In this document: positions 35,984-45,144 of the stretch, piece by piece
How the letters are laid out: the number at the start of each line of letters is the position of its first letter
How positions within the stretch are numbered: position 1 is the first letter of the stretch
From: Syntrophobacterales bacterium
GTDB lineage: Bacteria; Desulfobacterota; Syntrophobacteria; Syntrophobacterales; Thermodesulforhabdaceae
NCBI GenBank assembly: GCA_026417655.1
Contig: JAOACS010000011.1
Location: 1 to 64,000, forward strand
Direction of reading: 5' to 3'
Length of the DNA stretch: 64,000 bases
Position numbers and translations under genes: made by a program
The notes under the pieces: generated by a model
What the model saw: the letters and a program-made list of their open reading frames with translations, nothing else
Told to the model about the DNA's origin: nothing
The model's database searches: none

Positions 35984-36760
35984 CCATCCTGGCCTATCTT
36001 TTACGAAGACAATCATCTGCTTGTTCTTTATAAACCATCGGGACTTCTTACTCAAGGTGACATTTCAAAAGAACCCAATCTCTTCGATCTTGTCAAACGA
36101 TGGATCAAAATAAAATATTCAAAATCAGGAAATGTCTTTGTTGGTCTAGTCCACAGATTAGATCGGCTCGCTTCAGGAGTTATTGTATTTACTAAGACCT
36201 CTAAGGCTGCTGGAAGACTTACAGAGCAATTTAAAAACCATTTGGTAGAAAAGATCTACCTTGTCGTTGTCGAAGGTATTGTGGAAAGAAGATCTGATGT
36301 ATTAATCCATAATGTTAAACCCGGGAGGTTAAGAACAGTTGTGGTTCCTAAAGACGATCCAGATGCCCAAAAGGCTGAGCTATGGTATGAGGTGCTAGAT
36401 AGATCAATAAAAGAAAAGAAAACTTTTATGAAAATCAAACTACTTACAGGAAGAAAACACCAAATCAGGGCCCAGATGAGCTTTATAAAACATCCTGTTT
36501 TGGGAGATACCCTATACGGATCTACGGTTAAACTAAGGTCAGGAGCCATAGCACTCCACGCCCACGAAATAATCTTTGAACATCCTACAAGAAAGGTTCC
36601 CATCCCCATTACCTCGCCTGTCCCAGCTTCATGGCCTTGGAAAAAAAAAGTCTCCATCGATAAAAACCTTTTTTGGACATGGGAAGAGATAAAGGAATCC
36701 TTTTTACCCCTTCTTGTAGAGGCAGACCAAGGGCCTGCCCCTACACAAAATTTTAAATAG
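35915..36760 (+). CDS. RluA-family RNA pseudouridine synthase
   Basis: 281 residues with the RluA core: PIFYEDNHLLVLYKPSG, catalytic Asp83 in HRLDRLASGVIVF, TGRKHQIRAQ and HPVLGDTLYG. No S4 domain. AGGAGG 8 bases before the ATG supports 35915 as the start even though this places 69 or more bases opposite the 5' end of the SpoU-type gene. Pairing of an RNA methyltransferase and a pseudouridine synthase suggests linked rRNA or tRNA modification. Confidence 0.92.
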   Translation: MTECIVTPRLNPDDTGREGFFFHPSWPIFYEDNHLLVLYKPSGLLTQGDISKEPNLFDLVKRWIKIKYSKSGNVFVGLVHRLDRLASGVIVFTKTSKAAGRLTEQFKNHLVEKIYLVVVEGIVERRSDVLIHNVKPGRLRTVVVPKDDPDAQKAELWYEVLDRSIKEKKTFMKIKLLTGRKHQIRAQMSFIKHPVLGDTLYGSTVKLRSGAIALHAHEIIFEHPTRKVPIPITSPVPASWPWKKKVSIDKNLFWTWEEIKESFLPLLVEADQGPAPTQNFK

Positions 36761-38756
36761 CCATCCCTACTTTGGAGCCTTCATGAATAGCATCGAAGGC
36801 CTTCCCAATTTTTAACGCATCACCTACCACATGGTATGGTATCTCCAGCTTCTTTAGAACCTCTTCTAGATCGCGACAGGGTTTTGATCCGGTGGCAACC
36901 ACAATAGTGTCGGCCTCCAGAACTTTGCGGCCCTCAGGAGTTTCCACAATAACTCCCTGGGCGTTTATTTCTATAACCTTTGCAGAGGTAACAACCCTAA
37001 CGCCATGCATCTGAATATCCTGCATTAGACACCACCTAGTGGATAGCCCTATGTCTTTTCCTATTTCGGGTAACATCTCAACGATTGTTATGTCCTTTGT
37101 CCCTCGAGTAGCCATTTGGAGAATCAATTCTGTATCTTTTACCTGATGAATAAGGAGAAATTTCAGCGATGCCGCATCTATTGTTCCCTTCTCTGCAAGA
37201 TAAAGGGCCGTTTCGATACCGACCGCTCCGCCTCCAATGATTACTACCCTCTTTCCCGTCCACCTTTTTCCACCAAGGACCTCCCAGGCATGGAGGACCT
37301 TTTCATTATCAATACCTGGTATGGGAAGTTTAGAAGGCTCAGCACCTGTTGCAAGAATTACCACATCAGGTTTTTCCCGTTTTAAGATATCCTCCGTTAC
37401 CGTCCTGTTTAGTATCACCGAAATTCCACGAAGCGAAACCTGCTCCACAAGATCCGATGCGAGCTGAAGAAACTCTTCCCGCCCTGGAGGGGCACCGGCG
37501 AGAAGAAGTTGACCGCCAAGTCTACTGCTTTTCTCATAAATAGTAACTGAATGGCCCCTATCATGGGAGGCGATAGCAGCGCTCATTCCTGCCGCCCCTC
37601 CCCCTATAATCATTACCTTCTTCGGCTTTAAGACTCTCTCTATTACCCGTTCTCTCTCATATCCAGCCCTTGGATTACATAGACACTCTACAGATCTCAT
37701 CTTGAAAAGATTATCAAAACATCCCTGGGCACAGCCAACACAGTGAATAATTTCATGTTCTCGACCATCTTTAGCCTTTTCTGGAAGGAAGGGATCGGCG
37801 ATAAGGGCTCTCCCCATTGCTACCATGTCACATAGATGGTTTCCAATAAGTTCACGGGCGATATGGGGATCGTTGATACGATGACCTGAAATAACAGGAA
37901 CATGAAAGATCTCTTTGAAGTATCTAGCAAGATAAGCATAGGCTCCCCGTGGTACTTCAGCAACAATTTGGGGAACTCTCGCCTCATGCCACCCTACGTT
38001 TACATTTATTGCGTTGGCTCCAGCCTTTATAAGGCGTCCAACATATTCGGTGAGCTCTTGCCGTGTTATCCCTCCAGGCATCATATCATTTCCGTTTACT
38101 CGAACAAGAATCGGAAAATCGCTACCAACAGTTCTTCTAACAGCTTGAACAACCTCTATTCCAAAGCGCATGCGGTTTTCCAAGGATCCGCCATACTCAT
38201 CCTGCCTTTGATTTGTAAGAGGAGAAAGGAACTCGCTTATAAGATATCCAGTCCCACTAAGAATTTCGACAGCATCAAATCCAGCTTCCCTAACACGTCT
38301 TGCCGCATTGGCAAAACTGGTTATGGTTGTCCGTATCTCCTCAAGAGTCATCTCCCTTGGGGTTTCCTTGGTTAACCTCGAAGGGATCGGAGAGGGCGCG
38401 ACGGGTTGCCTACCGTTAAGAAACACGGAAAGATTATATCTTCCAGCATGATTAAGTTGGACCGCGGCGCGAGCCCCATGACGCTTTATGGCCGATGCCA
38501 ACTCGGAAAGTCCCTTAATAAATTCATCTTTGTGAGCACCTATATGACCAGGAGGTCCAGAATATTCATCAACTGTGGCAAAACCTACCGTTATAAACCC
38601 AGCTCCTCCCTTCGCTCTTTCATCGTAAAAGGCAACAATTCTATCCGTTACAAAGTAGTTCTTTGCCATATTGAGGTGCATCGCCGGCATAAAAATCCGA
38701 TTTCTAATCTCAAGCCCATGAATAGTGATCGGTTCAAAAAGCGGATCTTTAGACAT
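36753..38756 (-). CDS. Old-yellow-enzyme family reductase, 2,4-dienoyl-CoA reductase-like
   Basis: 667 residues in the three-part FadH layout: an FMN TIM barrel (1-~330), a 4Fe-4S site with cysteines in CVGCAQGC and ECLCNP (~344-363), then FAD (GGGAAGMSAA) and NAD(P)H (GGGAVGIETALYL) domains. The barrel has LNHAGRY and the GPPGHIG segment. Likely reduces 2,4-dienoyl-CoA or another enone, which fits the nearby acyl-CoA genes, though it is not contiguous with them. Ends 8 bases into the convergent RluA-type gene. Confidence 0.92.
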   Translation of the reverse strand: MSKDPLFEPITIHGLEIRNRIFMPAMHLNMAKNYFVTDRIVAFYDERAKGGAGFITVGFATVDEYSGPPGHIGAHKDEFIKGLSELASAIKRHGARAAVQLNHAGRYNLSVFLNGRQPVAPSPIPSRLTKETPREMTLEEIRTTITSFANAARRVREAGFDAVEILSGTGYLISEFLSPLTNQRQDEYGGSLENRMRFGIEVVQAVRRTVGSDFPILVRVNGNDMMPGGITRQELTEYVGRLIKAGANAINVNVGWHEARVPQIVAEVPRGAYAYLARYFKEIFHVPVISGHRINDPHIARELIGNHLCDMVAMGRALIADPFLPEKAKDGREHEIIHCVGCAQGCFDNLFKMRSVECLCNPRAGYERERVIERVLKPKKVMIIGGGAAGMSAAIASHDRGHSVTIYEKSSRLGGQLLLAGAPPGREEFLQLASDLVEQVSLRGISVILNRTVTEDILKREKPDVVILATGAEPSKLPIPGIDNEKVLHAWEVLGGKRWTGKRVVIIGGGAVGIETALYLAEKGTIDAASLKFLLIHQVKDTELILQMATRGTKDITIVEMLPEIGKDIGLSTRWCLMQDIQMHGVRVVTSAKVIEINAQGVIVETPEGRKVLEADTIVVATGSKPCRDLEEVLKKLEIPYHVVGDALKIGKAFDAIHEGSKVGMAI

Positions 38757-38782
38757 AGGTAAACCCTCTCCTAACTTAATAA

Positions 38783-39292
38783 TTATTTTTCGCTTAGCCT
38801 ACATTCCATAAGAAGAGCCTTTTCTCGACCCCCTGGAGTAAGATAATACCCCTCCCTTTCACCAACTAATTTAAAACCATGGCGGATATAAAGTCTCAAG
38901 GCGACCTCATTAGAGGCCCGAACTTCAAGAATAGCACGTTTGACTCCTCCCACTCTAGCCGCCTGATTAATTACCCAATAAAGAAGCGAACTACCAATCC
39001 CGAGACCTTGGTATTCTGGGTGGACAGCTATATTAAGGATCTCCAGAAAATCTTCCAAGATCCTTGCACATAAATATCCTACTATCCTTCCTTTGAGGAG
39101 AGCAACCCAGGAGAAACCCAGGGGATGGTCTACTTCATCCTCGAACATTTTTATACCCCATGGTTCATATTGAACCATCTTTTCAATGTTTAGAATGTCT
39201 TCTACGTGATGGTAATCAAGAGGATGGAAATCTAGAGAAATCCTATTCTGGCTCAAGGAGTTCATTTGCTCTTGCAATGTGTCTTTTCCCAT
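38783..39292 (-). CDS. rimI: RimI-like ribosomal protein N-acetyltransferase
   Basis: GNAT domain of 169 residues: acetyl-CoA site VHPEYQGLGIGSSLL, then RAILEVRASNEVALRLYIRHGFKLVGERE..YY, the RimI signature. Acetylates the N-terminus of a ribosomal protein, classically S18. The reading starts 50 bases inside the preceding EIIA gene; the domain proper starts near residue 17 and later starts (39265) are possible. Confidence 0.85.
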   Translation of the reverse strand: MGKDTLQEQMNSLSQNRISLDFHPLDYHHVEDILNIEKMVQYEPWGIKMFEDEVDHPLGFSWVALLKGRIVGYLCARILEDFLEILNIAVHPEYQGLGIGSSLLYWVINQAARVGGVKRAILEVRASNEVALRLYIRHGFKLVGEREGYYLTPGGREKALLMECRLSEK

Positions 39293-39665
39293 ATTCCTGA
39301 ACTAGAGCCGCTAATTCGTGTAGGTTACAGCTATTCCTAGAGGAATAGGCCTTTATTATCATCGGAAGGTTAACACCGCAGACCACATCAACATGGGGAC
39401 CAGAAAAAGCCAAAGCTACATTTGTTGGTGTTCCACCGAAGATATCGGTAAGAATTAATACCCCCTTACCCCTGTCGGCTTCTTTGATTTTACGTTCAAC
39501 CAAAGAAAAGATTTCATCCTGGGACATAGCGGGGCGAATAGAAAGGGCATGAAAGCCATCCATTGAACCAACGATAATTTCTGCTGTTCTCAACAATTCC
39601 TCAGCCAGCCCACAATGAGTGATAATGATCACCCCGACTGTGGGCGTAATTTCAAGCTTATTCAT
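39243..39665 (-). CDS. PTS EIIA component, mannose (ManX) family
   Basis: 140 residues of the EIIA-man fold with phospho-acceptor His17 in GVIIITHCGLA and the conserved LTDIFGGTPTNVA. No EIIB, EIIC or EIID lies in the window, so it is more likely a regulatory phosphocarrier than part of a sugar importer. It overlaps the end of rapZ by 8 bases. Confidence 0.92.
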   Translation of the reverse strand: MNKLEITPTVGVIIITHCGLAEELLRTAEIIVGSMDGFHALSIRPAMSQDEIFSLVERKIKEADRGKGVLILTDIFGGTPTNVALAFSGPHVDVVCGVNLPMIIKAYSSRNSCNLHELAALVQEYGKRHIARANELLEPE

Positions 39666-40545
39666 GGCCTATATCCCTGTGAAAGACCTTCACAGGATAA
39701 CCCTTATTTACAAACCATTTCTTAAAATACTCGGCCACAGCTACCGACCTATGTTTACCTCCCGTGCACCCAAATGCTATGGTTAAATAACGTTTACCCT
39801 CCTTGACATACAAGGGAAGTAGGAAGTTAAAAAGGGATGAAAGTAGATCCAGAAAAGACAAGGTCTCTTTATGGTTCATGATCCAGCTTGATACTTCAGG
39901 GTTACATCCAGTTAGGGATTTAAGGGATTCCACAAAATAGGGATTGGGTAAAAATCGAAGATCCATAACTATCTCCGCTTCTATAGGGATCCCATACTTG
40001 TAGCCAAAGGAAAGTAGCTGAATGGCAAGACGGCCCTGATCTGGATCGAAAGAATAGGTTCTGAATATGAGCTCTTTCAGCATATGAACCGAAAAGGCAC
40101 TTGTATCTATGATCCTATGAGCCCTCTCCCTAAGAGGTGTAAGCAACTCCTTTTCCTGATGTATAGCCTGAAGAAGGAATCTTTCTCCCTCGAATCTACG
40201 TTCCACCTCTAAAGGGTGAACACGCCGCGTCTGACTATACCGACGTTGTAATACCTCTGATGAGGCCTCTAGAAAGATGATCTCCAGAGAATATCCCTTT
40301 TCTTCTATCTCCTTAAAGACCTTCTCGTAACTGGCAAGAAAGCTTCTTTCCCGTATGTCTATACCGAGAGCAACCTTTGTGATATCGGTCATTTCCTCCT
40401 TACAGAGTTTCAGAAAGGGAGGTAGAAGGGGCACTGGGAGATTGTCTATACAGAAATAGCCCATATCCTCAAAGGCATCTATCGCCGTGCTTTTTCCTGA
40501 ACCAGAAAGGCCAGTGACAACCACAATATGAAGATTCCCTGCCAT
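39658..40545 (-). CDS. rapZ: RNase adapter / nucleotide-binding protein RapZ
   Basis: 295 residues. P-loop TGLSGSGKST at 11-20, then the DNLP segment, and the C-terminal domain with FGCTGGKHRSVAVAE. In E. coli RapZ binds GlmZ/GlmY RNAs and controls GlmS synthesis; its conservation in the rpoN cluster suggests a link between nitrogen-PTS signals and envelope precursor supply. Confidence 0.95.
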   Translation of the reverse strand: MAGNLHIVVVTGLSGSGKSTAIDAFEDMGYFCIDNLPVPLLPPFLKLCKEEMTDITKVALGIDIRERSFLASYEKVFKEIEEKGYSLEIIFLEASSEVLQRRYSQTRRVHPLEVERRFEGERFLLQAIHQEKELLTPLRERAHRIIDTSAFSVHMLKELIFRTYSFDPDQGRLAIQLLSFGYKYGIPIEAEIVMDLRFLPNPYFVESLKSLTGCNPEVSSWIMNHKETLSFLDLLSSLFNFLLPLYVKEGKRYLTIAFGCTGGKHRSVAVAEYFKKWFVNKGYPVKVFHRDIGHE

Positions 40546-40556
40546 CTTAAGACCTA

Positions 40557-41033
40557 CTAAGAACCGTTGTCGTATTGATTTATTATTTCAAGAATTTCCT
40601 TTCTAGTTTTAGCAAGAAGAAGTTTCTCCTGGACTTCCTTGTTCTTAAGAAGCCTGGCGATCTTAGCGAGCACCTTCAGGTGCATACCAGGATAATTTTC
40701 AGGAGCTATAAGAGCAAAGATCAAATAAACCGGTTTAGAATCCATAGCATCAAAATCGATTCCCCTAAGAGATCTTGCGAAAAGTAAAATAGGTAGGGGC
40801 TCAGAAGAGAATCGATCCTCAGGGAGTTTACCATGGGGGATGGCGATCCCATCCCCTACCCCGGTGCTTCCCAACTTCTCCCTCTCCATTAAAACCTGAA
40901 ATATCTCATCGGCATTGAAAGAAGGATAACACTTCGCAAGGGTATCGCTTATCCTTCTTAGGAGTTCTGTTTTGCTAGAGACGTCAAGTTCAGTAATAAT
41001 TCCTTCTTCAGCTAGCAAATTTATAAGTCTCAT
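40557..41033 (-). CDS. ptsN: Nitrogen-type PTS EIIA protein PtsN
   Basis: 158 residues with phospho-acceptor His67 in DGIAIPHGKL and the typical REKLGSTGVG. Regulatory EIIA of the PTS-Ntr branch. Sits between hpf and rapZ in the standard rpoN-downstream order. Confidence 0.94.
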   Translation of the reverse strand: MRLINLLAEEGIITELDVSSKTELLRRISDTLAKCYPSFNADEIFQVLMEREKLGSTGVGDGIAIPHGKLPEDRFSSEPLPILLFARSLRGIDFDAMDSKPVYLIFALIAPENYPGMHLKVLAKIARLLKNKEVQEKLLLAKTRKEILEIINQYDNGS

Positions 41034-41085
41034 ACGTTCTTACTCACGTTCTTCGCGACTCCATTTAGCATTTTTTCTAAAACTC

Positions 41086-41616
41086 CTAGGTTTCTATAAG
41101 TCCGTAGTAACCATCTCTACGTCTGTAGAGCACACTAATTTTTCCTGTAGTCCTATTTACAAAAACGAGAACATCCCTTTTAGTCGTATTTAACTGAAGA
41201 ACCGCCTCTTCCACATCAATAGGTTTAGGATCATACGTTTCGGATATAATAGTTTCTTCTTCGTCAAAGACAGATGACATTTCCATGGAAGAACCGATAT
41301 TGCCTTTGCCACCAGCCTTGAGACTACCCTTTTTGCGTCTGTTTTTATCAAGCTGCTTTTTTATTTGGGCTTCAACGGTGTCGGCAAGAAGATCTATGGA
41401 ACTTAAAATATCCTCCGTTTCTTCGGAGGCATTAATATTGAGACCATTAGAACTTATGGTAACTTCCGCTATCTGACGAAACTTTTCCGTCGTAAGGACT
41501 ATATTTACCTCAATAGGTTCCACAAGATAGCGTTTTATACGTCCAATCTTCTCCTCCGCATAGGCTCTTACTCGCTCAGATGGTTCCATGTGTCTGAAAG
41601 TTACATTGATCTGCAT
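41086..41616 (-). CDS. hpf: Ribosome hibernation promoting factor, long form
   Basis: The start is taken at 41616 because GGAGG lies 5 bases upstream and MQINVTFRH is the usual family beginning; an earlier ATG at 41628 shares bases with the rpoN stop (TAATG). 176 residues: an N-terminal S30AE domain (1-~100), a variable linker, and the C-terminal dimerisation domain with VLVFVNRTTGKISVLYRRRDGYYGLIE. The long form joins two 70S ribosomes into 100S dimers. Confidence 0.94.
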   Translation of the reverse strand: MQINVTFRHMEPSERVRAYAEEKIGRIKRYLVEPIEVNIVLTTEKFRQIAEVTISSNGLNINASEETEDILSSIDLLADTVEAQIKKQLDKNRRKKGSLKAGGKGNIGSSMEMSSVFDEEETIISETYDPKPIDVEEAVLQLNTTKRDVLVFVNRTTGKISVLYRRRDGYYGLIET

Positions 41617-41627
41617 GGCTTCCTCCA

Positions 41628-43067
41628 TTAGAATAGAAGTTTTTTCCTTTTGTGAGAAGGCAGAATATTCATTATCTCCCTATATTTAGCAACTGTCCGC
41701 CGGGCAATTATGATTCCTTCTTCCTTTAGTATGTTTACAATCTCTTGGTCACTGTAGGGATTAGAAGGATCTTCAGCTTTTATTATGGCTCTTATCTTTT
41801 CTTTAACAGTCTCAGAAGCAACGTCCTCACCAGCCTCTCTTTGTATAGAACTATTGAAAAAGTATTTCATCTCAAAGAGCCCATGTGGAGTCTGCATATA
41901 TTTGTTTGCTGTAACTCTACTTATAGTTGACTCATGCATGCCCACATCCATTGCTACATCTCTTAGCACCATGGGCTTTAGATAACCGGGGCCCTTTTCA
42001 AAGAATTCTCGTTGGAGTCTAACAATACTTTCCGCAACTCGATAGATTGTTCTTTGACGCTGATGTATGCTCTTTATGAGCCAATTTGCCGATTTTAATT
42101 TGTTTTGAATATAATCCCGAGCTTCTTGATTGAGCCTTTCCGGATGCTTAAGACATTCGAGATAGTAGGGACTAACTCTCAATTTGGGAAGGCCTTCATC
42201 GTTAAGAAGCACCACAAACTCATCGTCGACCTTTACGACAAATACATCGGGGCTTACGTATTGAGGCTCTTCATCAGAGTATGCCCGGCCTGGCCTCGGG
42301 TCGAGACTTAAAATAGCCTCCACTGCTACCTTAAGTTCATCGGGACTACACTTGAGCTTATTAAGCAGATACTGGTAATTCTTTGTTTCTAAGACATTTA
42401 GATGGTTCTTAATTATAGTCTCGACCAACTCATTGTCTGGCATCAAACAGTGAGCCTGTATCAATAGACATTCCCTAAGGTCTCTAGCTGCTATACCTGG
42501 AGGATCAAAGAGCTGAACAATCCTTAGAACTTTTTCCACCTCTTCAACCGATGCGCCGGTAAGTTTTGCTATCTCTTCAACGGTAGCTTCAAGATATCCA
42601 TCTGAGTTAAGATTTCCAATGATCTCCTCACCAATTTCCCTCTCTCGATTGGTAATATTTGATACATCAAGTTGCCATAGAAGATGTTCTCTAAGAGATG
42701 TTGGTTTCGTAAGACGCTGTTCTATGGAAGGAAATTCTTCAATCTCCTCCCGTTCGCGAATAAGACTAGAAGAAGAACTATATTCTTCAACAAAGGATTC
42801 CCAATCGAAATCGTCTTTAACCTGTTCCGTAACTTCCACCTCTTTGAACTCTTCCACCTTTGGTGAAATCTCAATCTCCTCCCCACCCTCATCTACTTCC
42901 TCAATAGAGTCTACCTCCTCAAGAACTGGGTTCATCTCGAGTTCCTGTTGAACAGTTTGGATTAATTCCAGCCTTGAGATCTGAAGTAGCTTAATTGCTT
43001 GCTGGAGCTGAGGCGTCATAACCAATTGAGGGGTTAATTTCAATTGCTGCTTGAGTTCAAAAGCCAT
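41628..43067 (-). CDS. rpoN: RNA polymerase sigma-54 factor RpoN
   Basis: 479 residues. Gln-rich region I (LKQQLKLTPQLVMTPQLQQA), an acidic region II (about 50-90), the core-binding domain, and the C-terminal DNA-binding part with the RpoN box ARRTVAKYRE (about 458-467). It serves the NtrC-type regulator at 11567. Translationally linked to hpf. Confidence 0.97.
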   Translation of the reverse strand: MAFELKQQLKLTPQLVMTPQLQQAIKLLQISRLELIQTVQQELEMNPVLEEVDSIEEVDEGGEEIEISPKVEEFKEVEVTEQVKDDFDWESFVEEYSSSSSLIREREEIEEFPSIEQRLTKPTSLREHLLWQLDVSNITNREREIGEEIIGNLNSDGYLEATVEEIAKLTGASVEEVEKVLRIVQLFDPPGIAARDLRECLLIQAHCLMPDNELVETIIKNHLNVLETKNYQYLLNKLKCSPDELKVAVEAILSLDPRPGRAYSDEEPQYVSPDVFVVKVDDEFVVLLNDEGLPKLRVSPYYLECLKHPERLNQEARDYIQNKLKSANWLIKSIHQRQRTIYRVAESIVRLQREFFEKGPGYLKPMVLRDVAMDVGMHESTISRVTANKYMQTPHGLFEMKYFFNSSIQREAGEDVASETVKEKIRAIIKAEDPSNPYSDQEIVNILKEEGIIIARRTVAKYREIMNILPSHKRKKLLF

Positions 43068-43130
43068 AACTTCCTACTCCATGTTATATTTTAGCCTCTA
43101 AAAATTGCCTTTCTCCAGCAACAGTGCCCT

Positions 43131-43904
43131 CTACAATCTAAAAGACTCTCCTAGATAAAGTCTACGGGCCCGCTCGTTTGATATAATCTCCTCCGGTGCC
43201 CCCTTCTCAAGCACACGGCCATTATGAATTATATAAGCCTCATCGCAAATACTAAGAGTAGCACTTACGTTGTGATCAGAAATAAGAACACCTATCCCCC
43301 TATTTTTAAGGGATATTATAGTTTCCTGGATATCCTTGATTGTCAAGGGGTCTATACCTACAAAGGGCTCATCAAGCAAAATAAAATCAGGCTCTGTCGC
43401 CAAAGCGCGACAAATTTCAACCTTGCGTCGTTCACCACCAGAAAGTCTTTCAGCCTTTACATCTGCTACCTTATCTAGGCCAAATTCCATCAGTAGATTC
43501 TTTGTCTTTTCCTCGCAAACTTCTCTATCTTCAATAAACATCTCAAGGATAGCCACAATATTTTCAGCCGCCGTGAGCCCTCTAAATACGGAGGTCTCCT
43601 GGGGTAGATAGGTTATACCCCTTCTAGCCCTTTCATATACAGGATAACCTACAATATTTTCCCCGTCCAAAAAAACCGCTCCCTCGTCGGGCTCAACAAA
43701 ACCAACGATACAATAAAAGGTTGTAGACTTTCCAGCTCCATTAGGCCCCAGAAGGCCTACCACTTCTCCTTGATACACGTTGATACTGACTTCGTCAACT
43801 ACCCTACGTTTACCATACCTCTTTACAAGCCCATAAGTTCGAAGCTCTTTCCTCGATCCATCTTTTTGAACAAACCCTTTGCGGAGCTCTCTGAAAGGCA
43901 TCAT
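43131..43904 (-). CDS. lptB: LPS export ABC transporter ATPase LptB
   Basis: 257 residues. Walker A GPNGAGKST, Q-loop, signature LSGGERRK, Walker B FILLDEPFVGIDP, H-loop ISDHNV. About 22 extra residues precede the usual start (LRTYGLVKRYG); the ATG overlaps the lptA stop by 4 bases, which supports this long reading. Powers LPS extraction from the inner membrane with LptFG, not in the window. Confidence 0.96.
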   Translation of the reverse strand: MMPFRELRKGFVQKDGSRKELRTYGLVKRYGKRRVVDEVSINVYQGEVVGLLGPNGAGKSTTFYCIVGFVEPDEGAVFLDGENIVGYPVYERARRGITYLPQETSVFRGLTAAENIVAILEMFIEDREVCEEKTKNLLMEFGLDKVADVKAERLSGGERRKVEICRALATEPDFILLDEPFVGIDPLTIKDIQETIISLKNRGIGVLISDHNVSATLSICDEAYIIHNGRVLEKGAPEEIISNERARRLYLGESFRL

Positions 43905-44446
43905 TTAGAACCTTTTTTTTCCGTAAGACCCTTACTAGGAGCAATAATTACCTGAACTGGCTTCTCCTGCCCTCCCTCAACAACACTTCGTCCCTCTTTA
44001 AGATATATCGTTATCATCTGTCCAGAGATACGGTCCTGCCCCTGTGAGATTATGGGATTCCCAATAAGAAGAATCTTTTGAGGTTCGACGTAATAAATCC
44101 CCTTCTCAGCAGAGGCCACCTTATTGCCCTGGATTATTCTCACATTACCCTCCACCTCTATTCTATCGAGCTGGTCTCCAAGAGGTTTTTCCATAGTTAT
44201 TCTTTCGTTTTGTTTCCCATATAAGTAAAGACGGTCAGCAGTTATCGTTATATCGCTTCGCTTTACAAAAACGTGGCCTTCGAAAACTACCGTCTTCTTT
44301 CGCTCGTCCAAAAACATCCTATCACTAGTAAGCTGGATTGTGGAATCCTCTGAAGATGGATTATTTTGAGAAGTTGCCCATAGAAATCCAAGGGGAAATA
44401 GACTAAAAAAAACTCCAATTGAAAAAATAAGTCTTTTCAATTTCAT
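43901..44446 (-). CDS. lptA: LPS transport periplasmic protein LptA
   Basis: 181 residues with a signal peptide (LIFSIGVFFSLFPLGFLWA) and the OstA beta-jellyroll: IQLTSDRMFLDERKKTVVFEGHVFV, ITADRLYLYG, VEGNVRI. Periplasmic bridge between LptC and LptD. Confidence 0.9.
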   Translation of the reverse strand: MKLKRLIFSIGVFFSLFPLGFLWATSQNNPSSEDSTIQLTSDRMFLDERKKTVVFEGHVFVKRSDITITADRLYLYGKQNERITMEKPLGDQLDRIEVEGNVRIIQGNKVASAEKGIYYVEPQKILLIGNPIISQGQDRISGQMITIYLKEGRSVVEGGQEKPVQVIIAPSKGLTEKKGSK

Positions 44447-44470
44447 TCCTGTTTCCTACAAGTATGGTTG

Positions 44471-45085
44471 TCAAAATGAAGTTTTTCGAACTGACGAAAC
44501 ACCGGTCCTCCATTTTATAAAAATCCCATCCTCTCCATAGCCCATACCATTGTCTAAATTGTAGCGACATCGTCCAACCCTTCCACTTAATGTTTTCGAT
44601 GAGAAATCGAGATAACCCTCCGTTGAAAGCTCCTTATCCTTGTTTTTATACGTAGCCTTTTCAGTTTTTAACACCATGCCATCAGGAAATGTAACCGTTA
44701 CGTTACCATAAACCTCAATATCCTTAACTCCCGCAAAAAAGGTCCCCTTATTCGCTGTCAATTTAATAACCTTGCCGTTTTTCGTGTAAAACTCAACGTA
44801 AACATCGTCCAGAAGACTTTTCTTTTCGTTAATAAAAACCTCGACCTCCCTAGCTACTATCTTCCATCGACTTTGACCATCCTCGGAGACTTCCGTGTAT
44901 TTTATGCCCTCAAGCTTGATTCCCCTTTCCTGCTTTTCAGAAGCAGGCTGCGAGCTCTGCAAAGGTTGTGAAGTGGCATGCTCCTTCCAGGAAGGATCTT
45001 CCCCCTTTTTTGACCATACCCCATAAAAGATAGCCACCAGAGCGGTCGCTGAAATCCCAACTAGCAGAATCCCCTTACGTATCAT
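44471..45085 (-). CDS. lptC: LPS export protein LptC
   Basis: 204 residues with one N-terminal membrane anchor (GILLVGISATALVAIFYGVW), a low-complexity Ser/Gln/Pro stretch, and a jellyroll with LTANKGTFFAGVKDIEVYGNV and YLDFSSKTLSGRVGR. Family and position (upstream of lptA) agree. Confidence 0.87.
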   Translation of the reverse strand: MIRKGILLVGISATALVAIFYGVWSKKGEDPSWKEHATSQPLQSSQPASEKQERGIKLEGIKYTEVSEDGQSRWKIVAREVEVFINEKKSLLDDVYVEFYTKNGKVIKLTANKGTFFAGVKDIEVYGNVTVTFPDGMVLKTEKATYKNKDKELSTEGYLDFSSKTLSGRVGRCRYNLDNGMGYGEDGIFIKWRTGVSSVRKTSF

Positions 45086-45144
45086 GGGGCCTACACCCCC
45101 GTTCTTCTAGCCAATTCAGGATTTCGATCCTCCAAGAAAGGATC

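Noticed and set aside
37902-38375. 157-codon frame opposite the old-yellow-enzyme gene
   Set aside because: Antisense shadow without recognisable domains or a convincing start signal.
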